DNA of 19,122 bases from an uncultured Clostridia bacterium (GTDB taxonomy: Bacteria > Bacillota > Clostridia > UBA1381): the NCBI GenBank assembly GCA_910579415.1, contig CAJTUY010000036.1, positions 1-19,122 of the forward strand, written 5' to 3'. Position numbers and translations under genes: made by a program. This document shows, piece by piece, positions 6,836-14,958 of the stretch; the stretch's first letter is position 1, and each line of letters begins with the position of its first letter. Under the pieces are notes generated by a model, which made no database searches, was not told the origin of the DNA, and saw only the letters and a list, made by a program, of their open reading frames with translations.

Positions 6836-9800
6836 TTACTGCACCGCCTTTAAAATTTCACTATATGCCCAATGATTCGGCGACAAATCCCTGAACGGAT
6901 TTTGAGTGGCTGCGTCCTCACGTCCCAATGCCTTGTTTATCATTGTTACCGCCTCAGCGCGCGTGATTGTTCTATCGGGCTTAAACGTACCGTCGGGATA
7001 ACCGGTTAATAATCTATTATGTGCCATTGCATTTATATAACCTGCCGCCCAATGATTGGAAACATCCGAAAACTGCGAATTTTCATTTTGCGTTATCTTT
7101 CCTTTGCCGATAAGTACCGCAAATTCTGCGCGTGTAATCGGATTTTCGGGTTTAAATGTTCCATCCTCATAACCATCTATGCGCTCAGCCATAACAAGTG
7201 CGCATATCGTATCTCTATACCAAGCATCGTCTTTTACATCTTTAAACTTATTCGCAAAAATATTATTGGGTTTAATTCCCACAGCCTTACCAATCATCGC
7301 CGCCGCTTCTGCACGCGTGATTGCGCTGTCGGGATGGAACGTACCATCCTCATAGCCTGAAATATACGCGTTTGAATTTATCTCTCCCCCATCAGCCTTT
7401 AGCCTTATTATACTGAGCGAATTTGCAGACGCATTATATGTAAACTCATTTGACGCGTTTGTAATCATTGTTTCTTTTGGCACGACTGCATTTTTATTTT
7501 CAAGGCTGTTTTCAAAGCTTGTATCGCCCGACATAACAGTTACCTCCGACGTGCTGTCTGTAACGCTCGCACCGCTTACATCTATATCTACATCTACATC
7601 GCTGTCCATTGTGTTCACAAGCTTAACGATAACCTCGCCTGCGTCCTCATCATAAACACCTGAAGCATATACAGGACCGTATTCCTTAGGCTTTATATAC
7701 GAGCAGATAAACTCCCCGTTAAGATATGCCTTTATCTCATAATCGCTTACTTCAACCTTTACATCATACCATTCATTATCGTTGATATGGACACTGCCGA
7801 CATATGACTGTTCAGCAACGTTTCCTGTTTCAGCTGACACACCGTTTACAATGCGCTGTACTTTCGCGGTGGTATTACCCCAGCCGCCTATGTTTACACG
7901 ATAATAATTCAGTCCGTCCTCTGCGGCAACTCCTATCTGAAAGCCCTCTCCGCCTGCGTTTTTTTTTGCCTTACATTCAAAGGTGTAGTTTCTTAAATCG
8001 TTACCGTTTACCATAAATACTGAACCGGTCGCATCATCGGTCTGTTCAACAATTCCGTCATCTCTTATTTTCCAATCACCGCTCACAGGCTTAAAATGGT
8101 TCTTGTCCTGTCTTTCTTGCTTTTCATAACTTGTTATTAAAAAGTCCTTAAATTCGTTATGTGTTCCCCAACTTCCGACAAGCGCGCCGCCGTGAAGTGT
8201 ATCATCCTTTTCAATGCTGTTCATTTTAACTTCTGTCGGAAGTGAATAATCTCCCCTGTTATTTGAAAACAGCGACTGCACATAATAATTCGGCGTAAGT
8301 ACATAATCGTCATTATTAAACCAAATCATATTTGCCGCTGTCCACTGGGTATTGCAGTACTTCGCAAACATAGGCGCATAACTCGCCATTTTTACAACAT
8401 CCACGTTACGTTCAAGACCTGTCATAAATGCGGCTTCGCTGAGCGCGTTATACCACGTATTTCCCTTTGACGCATACTCGCCCAAAAATACCTTTGTATT
8501 GGTATCACGTCGGTAATTATCATAACGGTACGCGTGGTTTCTGAACCAATCGGGATTTTCGTAATAGTGTTCGTCCATAAGGTCGGCATATTCCTGATTT
8601 TTATTCGCCCAGTTCCATGCAAGGTCGTTTGATGTACCGTTTGACGCCGTACCCGACGTTGTTACAAGATTTATGTCGGGGTATTTTTCGTGTATCTGAC
8701 GGGCAAACTCGGCGTAACGCTCAAAGTAAATCTCGCCGTACTGCTCATTTCCTATACCGATATACTTCATATTAAACGGTTCCTTATGTCCCATTTCAAT
8801 ACGTTTTTTCGTCCATTCGTTGCTTTCATCCGTACCGTTTGCAAATGCAATCAAGTCGAGCGCATCATCAATATAAGGCTGTAACCTATCCATAGGCACA
8901 AGATGTTCTTCGTCTGTCGCGCTGCCCGAACGTACCTGACACGTCATACCGCAGTTTAATATAGGCACAGGCTCCATGCCCAAGTCCTCGCACATCTGAA
9001 AATATTCGTAAAAGCCCAAACCATAAGTCATCATATACGGTTCTGTCGCTGACGGATTCCATATATTTATCATTTCTTTTCTTTCCGAAATGTCGCCTAT
9101 TGTGTCCTTCCAGTTCCACGCTGTTTCCATTGTCTGTCCCTCAACGGCACAGCCACCCGGAAAGCGCAGAAATGACGGGTGCATTGCCTCCAATGCCTCC
9201 ATTAAATCCTTGCGTAAACCATGACCCTTGTAGGTGTCCTCAGGGATAAGGGATACCATATCAATGTCAACAGGTCCCTCTACGGCTTCAATTTCAATAA
9301 TTGCTTTATCTGAATTTTTTGTTGCCACAATTTCTACTTTATTTTCAAATGTTGTTTCATCAAAGGTTTGCCACTTATCTGGTGTATTATAAAATGCAAA
9401 ATTTGCAAATTCTGATATTTCATTACCTTTTTCGTCAAGAAGGCGAATTGTCAAGCTACCCTTTCCTCTCATATGAACCAAAAATTCATATTTTTCTCCC
9501 TCTTTAATGGTCATACCTTGAAAACCATCATTTCTAATTTTTGCTCCCTCCGACATAGTAACATAAGTCGGATTATTTTCATTAAGCGGATTTTCTGTAT
9601 TTATTTTAACGTCGCCCTCTGTCTCCCATGAATACAAATGGTCGTCCATTTCAAACGAGCGGTTTTGTACCATTTCCGCGTACAGTCCGCCGTCCGCCGC
9701 ACTGTTTATATCCTCGAAAAACAATCCCCACATAGTGTCGGAAATCTTTTTCGAGCGGTCTGACGCATCAACACTAATAGTATAAGGACTTTCATTTGTA

Positions 9801-10723
9801 CCTGTGACATATACGGTATAATCCCGCGTATTATCGCCATATGCGGCGGTAAGCGTTACTGTTTCGGTAGTATCATTATGCTTTACCGCTCCTGTTTCAG
9901 TATTTATAAGACCGAGATTATCCTTTTCCTGCCATGTCATGCCGTCAATAACGGGCAAATCAATTTTATCGCCTGTAATAATTTTCTCGTTCTCTATCGC
10001 ATAGCTGTCAAGCATTATTTCATGGTTGATTTCACCTTCATCAACAATATTACAAATATTGTCACGGTCAAGCGCGGTTTTGTATACTCTGAAATCATCC
10101 ACTACTGCCGACAGGTACGCATCGCCTTCGTAATGCGACTTACCTATGTAATTAAGCTCATTCTTTAAACCCGACAGCTTAACGCCTATGCCCGATTTTG
10201 ACTTAATCAGTCTGCCGTTTCGGTAATAGCAAACCGTATCATCCGACACCGTCACAGCGTAATGTACCCAATCGCGCTCTGTTTCCTGCATGCAGTCCAT
10301 CGTATCGGCGTTCTTTGGCGTTTTCATTTCGACTCTTGCCGCACCGCCCGAATACGGAGCAAAGAAAAAGTTATTATTCGCATCCGTACCAAAATCAAAC
10401 ACGCGTCCCCATGTGGTGAATTTATTGATTTTCACCCATGCTGCAACCGTCATGCTGTCCGACAGAATATCAGACGGTAAAAGCGCGCAGCCGTCCACAC
10501 CGTCAAGTAAAAGTCCTTTACCTGTATTGCCGTTGTCTGTAACAGACGCACCGCCTGAAAGCTTCAACGCGTTTTTGCCTTTTTCATCTGCAAGCGGATT
10601 TTTGCCGTCAAATGTGTACCGCAAAACAGGTTCAGGCATATTATCCGCCGCAAATGCCATAGCAGGCATAGCGTTAACCGTCATTGCTATGGCGGCAACC
10701 GCCGCAATCAGTTGTTTTTTCAT
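6836..10723 (-). CDS. SLH-anchored multidomain GH51 alpha-L-arabinofuranosidase
   Basis: 1295 residues, secreted (signal peptide 1-25, AMAFA). The order is: LamG/ConA-like domain (about 31-225), an Ig-like bacterial linker domain (about 235-310), the GH51 start (MWGLFFEDINSAADGGLYAEM, 331-351) with a carbohydrate-binding-like beta domain (about 360-490), then the GH51 barrel (about 500-820). Catalytic residues are visible: acid/base E660 in GIGNEQYG and nucleophile E749 in FLGEYAS. A second ConA-like domain similar to the 3-keto-disaccharide hydrolase fold (about 878-1015) interrupts the barrel and its C-terminal beta-sandwich (about 1025-1110). The SLH region (1115-1295) holds a half repeat, two full repeats and a final half repeat. 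The enzyme should release terminal arabinofuranose from arabinan or arabinoxylan at the cell surface, held to the wall polymer by SLH. AAGGAGAGAG precedes the ATG, and the gap to the ECF gene upstream is 34 nt with no terminator seen. Confidence 0.93.
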   Translation of the reverse strand: MKKQLIAAVAAIAMTVNAMPAMAFAADNMPEPVLRYTFDGKNPLADEKGKNALKLSGGASVTDNGNTGKGLLLDGVDGCALLPSDILSDSMTVAAWVKINKFTTWGRVFDFGTDANNNFFFAPYSGGAARVEMKTPKNADTMDCMQETERDWVHYAVTVSDDTVCYYRNGRLIKSKSGIGVKLSGLKNELNYIGKSHYEGDAYLSAVVDDFRVYKTALDRDNICNIVDEGEINHEIMLDSYAIENEKIITGDKIDLPVIDGMTWQEKDNLGLINTETGAVKHNDTTETVTLTAAYGDNTRDYTVYVTGTNESPYTISVDASDRSKKISDTMWGLFFEDINSAADGGLYAEMVQNRSFEMDDHLYSWETEGDVKINTENPLNENNPTYVTMSEGAKIRNDGFQGMTIKEGEKYEFLVHMRGKGSLTIRLLDEKGNEISEFANFAFYNTPDKWQTFDETTFENKVEIVATKNSDKAIIEIEAVEGPVDIDMVSLIPEDTYKGHGLRKDLMEALEAMHPSFLRFPGGCAVEGQTMETAWNWKDTIGDISERKEMINIWNPSATEPYMMTYGLGFYEYFQMCEDLGMEPVPILNCGMTCQVRSGSATDEEHLVPMDRLQPYIDDALDLIAFANGTDESNEWTKKRIEMGHKEPFNMKYIGIGNEQYGEIYFERYAEFARQIHEKYPDINLVTTSGTASNGTSNDLAWNWANKNQEYADLMDEHYYENPDWFRNHAYRYDNYRRDTNTKVFLGEYASKGNTWYNALSEAAFMTGLERNVDVVKMASYAPMFAKYCNTQWTAANMIWFNNDDYVLTPNYYVQSLFSNNRGDYSLPTEVKMNSIEKDDTLHGGALVGSWGTHNEFKDFLITSYEKQERQDKNHFKPVSGDWKIRDDGIVEQTDDATGSVFMVNGNDLRNYTFECKAKKNAGGEGFQIGVAAEDGLNYYRVNIGGWGNTTAKVQRIVNGVSAETGNVAEQSYVGSVHINDNEWYDVKVEVSDYEIKAYLNGEFICSYIKPKEYGPVYASGVYDEDAGEVIVKLVNTMDSDVDVDIDVSGASVTDSTSEVTVMSGDTSFENSLENKNAVVPKETMITNASNEFTYNASANSLSIIRLKADGGEINSNAYISGYEDGTFHPDSAITRAEAAAMIGKAVGIKPNNIFANKFKDVKDDAWYRDTICALVMAERIDGYEDGTFKPENPITRAEFAVLIGKGKITQNENSQFSDVSNHWAAGYINAMAHNRLLTGYPDGTFKPDRTITRAEAVTMINKALGREDAATQNPFRDLSPNHWAYSEILKAVQ

Positions 10724-10757
10724 ACTTCTCTCTCCTTTTTATGTTAATTTTATTTCC

Positions 10758-13334
10758 TTACTTACCCAGTCCGTATTTCATCTTTACGCGTTCAAGCTTT
10801 TCAAGCACGGGCGACGCGGCAAAATACAGAAAAAACACCGTTGCCGCCGCATGAATTAAATCAAAAGGCAAACCCATCGCCTCTGACGCAATAAACATAC
10901 CCGGAGTTGGTTCAGACTGGTACAGCACAACCGATGAAGCATTCATTATAAATCCGTACAGTACCATTACTGCCGTAAACCCATATGCACACAGCGCGGC
11001 ACGAGTAGACGGCAATATTCTGAATATTACGCCTGCAAAAAATCCCACTAAACCGAATGCAAACATCTGCCACACAGTCCATGCACCCTGCCCGAAAAAC
11101 ATGTTTGACACAAATGCGCTTACCACGCCTATTAAAAATCCTGTTTCGCCGCCGAGCGATACTCCTGCGATTATAATAACCGCCGACATAGGCTTAAACT
11201 GCGGAAGCATATAAAACGCTCCCCGTCCCGCAACCGCCACCGCGCACAGAACACTTATCAAAACAAGTTCACGAGCTGATATTCGTTTCTTTTCAAGTGA
11301 TAACAGCGGCGGCAGCATTGCCTCCAATATAATCAGCATGCTTATAAAATAATATTTTCTGTTATTAAAAAATCTAAAACCTATATAAATGGTAATCGGC
11401 ACCGCAACCGCTGTTACCAACACTGAAACAACCATGTTTTTAACAGATATTTTCCGTTTCTCCTCAGGCATGACAGCAAGTTTTTCAAACAGTTTTTTCG
11501 GCAGAAGACATGAAAGACTCACTCCTGCAAGCGCAATGGACGCAAGCTGTGACAGGTTGGTTTTCCATACTTCTTCATAACCGCCGCGCGTCAGAAATAA
11601 TACTGCAAGAAATATCAGCGCAAATACAATTCCCAACGCTGTCTTTATCTTAATTCCTCTTTTGACTTCCTCTTTTTCCTCAGGCGGCAAATCAAATTTT
11701 ATTTCTTTAAATTCTTTCTGGGGCGCTTCTTTACCGAAGGCTGTAAGAATATCATTTTCCGTTACAGCACCGTCAATAATTCCGCGCGACATTCTGTTTG
11801 CGTCTGTCGTATAAAAATATTTATCCGCAAAAAACTCATGCGCCGTACCTTCTGACGTTATACTGCCATCAAATACAAACGCGCATCTGTCCGCATATTC
11901 GGCGCAAAATTCCACATCATGCGACACCATTATGACTGCCGTTCCCGACTTCTTAAGTCCTGTCATAATTGCCGCAAACTCAGTTTTAAAATGAGCGTCC
12001 ATGCCCTTTGTCGGTTCGTCCAAAAGCAGTATTCCGGGATTTAACAACAGCAGCTTTGCAAGTGCAAGCTTTTGCTGCTCTCCGCCTGACAAATCGTAAG
12101 GGTGACGTTCCAGAACCTCCGTAAGTCCGCAGATTTTTGCAACATCCTGAACAGCTTTTTCACTGTTACATACATCATAAAGGTCAGCGGCGGCTGTCTT
12201 TTTTACAAACATCAGCTTTGGGTCCTGCGGCATAACAGCAATACAGCCGCTATGTAAATCAAGCTTATTGCCATGTATAAGCACATTTCCGCGATATGGC
12301 CTGACAAGTCCGCTCATAATATTAAGCGCAGTGGTTTTTCCCGCTCCATTACCCCCTACAATCGCGTATATCTCGCCTGAGTACGCTTTCATACTGAAAT
12401 CACACAGAACATCGTCAAGCTTTTTATCATATCGGAAATACACATGGCGAAGCTCAACGGCAGGCGTTCCCTTACGTTCAGGAACGGCAGTTTTTTTTAT
12501 TTGCTCATGTATACGCTCAGTTTTACTGAGAAACTCCCTGCCCTCGCGAACCGTTACCGGATATTCGCCGTTGCCGCCCATAAGCGCATACAGGCGTACA
12601 GGCGATGGCATGGCACAGAACATATCATGCCCTAAAAGCATTTTCCCTGCGTTTTTCGGTGTACTGTCCGCAATTATCCTTCCGTTATCAAGCGCTATGA
12701 CGCGGTCGGACAGCTCAAACGCTTTACCCAAACTATGCTCGGTCATAATTACCGTAAGCCCAAGCTCATTATTAAGCTTTCTGATCATACTCATAAAATC
12801 CTGCGCGCCTATCGGGTCAAGCTGACTGAGCGGTTCGTCCAGTATCAGAACCTCCGGACGCATAACCATAACTGAAGCAAGATTTAAAAGCTGTTTCTGT
12901 CCGCCCGACAACTCGTTTACATTTTTATGAAACCATGTCTGTATACCGAAAAATGATGCCATTTCCGACACTCTCGCGCGAATTTCGGGTGTTGACATTC
13001 CAAGACTTTCAAGCCCGAACGCCATTTCATGCCATACCTTATCGGTAACAAGCTGATTATCGGGACTCTGAGTGACAAAGCCTATACCCCTGCACTGTTC
13101 GCGCAGGCTTATTTTATATACGTCATGTCCGAGAAAATACACGCTTCCCGACTTTTCGCCGTTCGGCGCATAAGAAGGAGCAAGCTGTCTTAACAGCGTT
13201 GATTTTCCCGAACCCGATTTACCGCATACGGTTACAAATTCACCCTGATTGACCGTAAATGAAATATCGTTAAGCGCCGCATATTCTGACACAGGATATT
13301 TAAAAGTCAGATTTTCGATTTTAAATACTTCCAT
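10758..13334 (-). CDS. ECF transporter fusion: two ATPase domains plus membrane S component
   Basis: 858 residues. The first ATPase (about 3-245) has Walker A GKSGSGKS (38-45), signature LSGGQ (142-146), Walker B VLILDEP (162-168) and switch H200. The second (about 292-500) has Walker A GGNGAGKT (327-334), Q-loop MPQDP, signature LSGGEQ (415-420), Walker B ILLLDEP (435-441) and H472. Both look active. A linker (about 500-565) leads to about four extra membrane helices (566-682) of unknown role, then a six-helix substrate-binding S component (about 686-845), with the QFKPMSAVIIIAG and GFLIGVVSAFVSNMFFG pattern of vitamin ECF S subunits. With the T protein upstream (28-nt gene overlap, GGAGGGG ribosome site) it makes a complete ECF importer from two genes. 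S subunits of this pattern include cobalamin-type ones, and the DUF4430/barrel neighbours point the same way, but the ligand is inferred. Confidence 0.88.
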   Translation of the reverse strand: MEVFKIENLTFKYPVSEYAALNDISFTVNQGEFVTVCGKSGSGKSTLLRQLAPSYAPNGEKSGSVYFLGHDVYKISLREQCRGIGFVTQSPDNQLVTDKVWHEMAFGLESLGMSTPEIRARVSEMASFFGIQTWFHKNVNELSGGQKQLLNLASVMVMRPEVLILDEPLSQLDPIGAQDFMSMIRKLNNELGLTVIMTEHSLGKAFELSDRVIALDNGRIIADSTPKNAGKMLLGHDMFCAMPSPVRLYALMGGNGEYPVTVREGREFLSKTERIHEQIKKTAVPERKGTPAVELRHVYFRYDKKLDDVLCDFSMKAYSGEIYAIVGGNGAGKTTALNIMSGLVRPYRGNVLIHGNKLDLHSGCIAVMPQDPKLMFVKKTAAADLYDVCNSEKAVQDVAKICGLTEVLERHPYDLSGGEQQKLALAKLLLLNPGILLLDEPTKGMDAHFKTEFAAIMTGLKKSGTAVIMVSHDVEFCAEYADRCAFVFDGSITSEGTAHEFFADKYFYTTDANRMSRGIIDGAVTENDILTAFGKEAPQKEFKEIKFDLPPEEKEEVKRGIKIKTALGIVFALIFLAVLFLTRGGYEEVWKTNLSQLASIALAGVSLSCLLPKKLFEKLAVMPEEKRKISVKNMVVSVLVTAVAVPITIYIGFRFFNNRKYYFISMLIILEAMLPPLLSLEKKRISARELVLISVLCAVAVAGRGAFYMLPQFKPMSAVIIIAGVSLGGETGFLIGVVSAFVSNMFFGQGAWTVWQMFAFGLVGFFAGVIFRILPSTRAALCAYGFTAVMVLYGFIMNASSVVLYQSEPTPGMFIASEAMGLPFDLIHAAATVFFLYFAASPVLEKLERVKMKYGLGK

Positions 13335-14191
13335 TTTATCCCCTCCGCAATTTCAATGAATACCGGCTCCGCGCAAAGCAGAAAATATGCCGTACAGACG
13401 CTGATTGAATAAGTGTTTAAATTGATTTTTCCAAATTGGGGAAAATACATAAATTCAGCCGCTCCCGACATTATACCAATTACTACATACAGCGCCATTG
13501 CCAACGTATATAAAAGCATAACGGCATCACGCGCCGAGAATTTATATACGGAAAATGCGCTTCTGTTCTTCAGACCGTAACCGCGTCCTTTCATACTGTC
13601 CGATGTTTCTATCGAGCTTTCAAGCGCATGTGTCAGCGTGACTGACAGTACCGACATTCCGTCCTTTGCGCGTTTTATAATACTTCCGCCGCCGCAACGT
13701 CCCATACTTTTCTGTACCGACGCGGTTTTTACAAGCTGTTCTTTAAGTCTTGGTGCAAACCTGAGCGACATTGACAATATCAGCGACAGCGACGGAGCGG
13801 CTTTCCCGAACAAATATATAAATTTATCGCTCGTTATTATTTTATTAAAGCACGAAAAATAACATATAACCGTTACTATCATCACTGAAGCGGCTATGCC
13901 GTATACCATTGATTCCAGCGTAAGCGGATTTCCGCCCGGCAGGTATGCAAGTATCGTAACTCCCCTGTGATTAAATGCCATATTTATTGCCGATGCCGTT
14001 ATAAGCATAGGCAAAAGGCATATCAAATTAAATTTTATCGTTTTTCTTCCTCCGAGCATAACCGAATATGTCACCGCGCATACAAGCGATATTACAAGCA
14101 TTATCGGGTTCATTAAAAGCATGGAAAACAGAATTACCGAGATAAAATACAAAAAATTTACCAAAGGGTGATAGTTTCTAAATTCATTCAT
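13307..14191 (-). CDS. ECF transporter T component (EcfT/CbiQ family)
   Basis: 294 residues. I start it at ATG 14191, which overlaps the DUF4430 stop (TAATG) and is preceded by GGGAGAGGA, rather than at the in-frame ATG 39 nt upstream. The protein is an integral membrane coupling subunit with about six helices. The two cytoplasmic coupling motifs expected of EcfT are visible: QKSMGRCG (about 160-167) and SMKGRGYG (about 199-206), which contact the two ATPases. It bridges the S component and ATPases encoded by the next gene, whose start lies inside the last 28 nt of this one. T components are not substrate-specific in themselves; a dedicated T in an operon with its own S and A usually means a group I single-substrate ECF system. 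Confidence 0.9.
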   Translation of the reverse strand: MNEFRNYHPLVNFLYFISVILFSMLLMNPIMLVISLVCAVTYSVMLGGRKTIKFNLICLLPMLITASAINMAFNHRGVTILAYLPGGNPLTLESMVYGIAASVMIVTVICYFSCFNKIITSDKFIYLFGKAAPSLSLILSMSLRFAPRLKEQLVKTASVQKSMGRCGGGSIIKRAKDGMSVLSVTLTHALESSIETSDSMKGRGYGLKNRSAFSVYKFSARDAVMLLYTLAMALYVVIGIMSGAAEFMYFPQFGKINLNTYSISVCTAYFLLCAEPVFIEIAEGIKWKYLKSKI

Positions 14192-14958
14192 TATTTTATA
14201 TCCTCTCCCATATCGCAGGTGAACAGCCATTCAATTACATCTCCGTCATGCAGGAGATATCGTGAGCAGCCGTAGCCCGGCATATAACCGTTGACCTTAT
14301 ACCGCCAACCCGAATTATTTCCGCAGTCAAACTCATAAATATTGTTTATTCCCTTTATATACACCGTATTAAATGCAGGCGTATTTTCGTATTCCATATG
14401 TATTTTGTTCCTTTTTGTTTCGCGGAGCAGTACATTAAACGCATTTTCGCCCTCATAAAATTCAACTGTCTGCGGCGGCAGGATAATACCGTCGGGTGGT
14501 ATAAGACCTTCCATTCCTTTTTTTAGGGAGGACATATTATTAAGTATTGTACCGCATTGTATTGACAGCGTACATGTCAGCTTTTTATCTGTAACCTCCG
14601 CCGTCTGCGGCTCGACAGGTACAGGCATCCCCTCAGGTACAGGCTCAGTCTGATATTTGTCATGACCGCTTTCATCAAGCTCCATGCCCTGTTCGGTTGA
14701 ATATTCAATATCCGCATCGTTTTCCTCTTCCTGTAATATATCACGTTTTTCCTGAGGCGCCTTATCTGTTTCCCGAACCTTAGGCTCAGGTGTTTTATTT
14801 TTCTTCTTTGTTCTGCGCGGTTTTGCAGTTTCGGCTGCAAATGTTTCAGCCGTCTGTGGTTCCGGCGTCATGCTGTCCAACAGAAATGCGCCCGCAATCG
14901 ATACAATTACTATTGCGGTAAATATTATTTTCAGTTTATGTTTTTCAAAAAAGCTCAT
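14191..14958 (-). CDS. Membrane-anchored DUF4430 (transcobalamin beta-domain-like) protein
   Basis: 255 residues. A single hydrophobic segment (about 9-29) is a signal anchor. It is followed by a long charged linker rich in Pro, Thr, Glu and Lys (30-125), then a DUF4430 domain (about 127-252). The domain shows the family hallmarks: a VEFYEGENAFNVLLRE block (165-180), FNTVYIKGINNIYEFDCG (196-213), NSGWRYKVNGYMPGYG (215-230) and YLLHDGDVIEWLFTCDMGED (234-253). DUF4430 matches the C-terminal beta-domain of human transcobalamin and intrinsic factor, which closes over the bound cobalamin. The gene starts on the stop of the barrel-protein gene (ATGA) and ends on the start of the T-component gene (TAATG), so it is likely co-translated with both. 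I infer that it stands on the membrane next to the ECF importer and works with the barrel protein to bind the ligand. Confidence 0.87.
   Translation of the reverse strand: MSFFEKHKLKIIFTAIVIVSIAGAFLLDSMTPEPQTAETFAAETAKPRRTKKKNKTPEPKVRETDKAPQEKRDILQEEENDADIEYSTEQGMELDESGHDKYQTEPVPEGMPVPVEPQTAEVTDKKLTCTLSIQCGTILNNMSSLKKGMEGLIPPDGIILPPQTVEFYEGENAFNVLLRETKRNKIHMEYENTPAFNTVYIKGINNIYEFDCGNNSGWRYKVNGYMPGYGCSRYLLHDGDVIEWLFTCDMGEDIK

Noticed and set aside
10290..10859. 189-codon plus-strand open frame opposite the GH51 and ECF genes
   Set aside because: It spans the ends of two clear minus-strand genes and shows only low-complexity Ser/Pro/Ala content, as expected for the complement of coding sequence.
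12268..12825. 185-codon plus-strand open frame opposite the ECF ATPase
   Set aside because: It lies entirely within the conserved ATPase coding region and has no motif or ribosome site.
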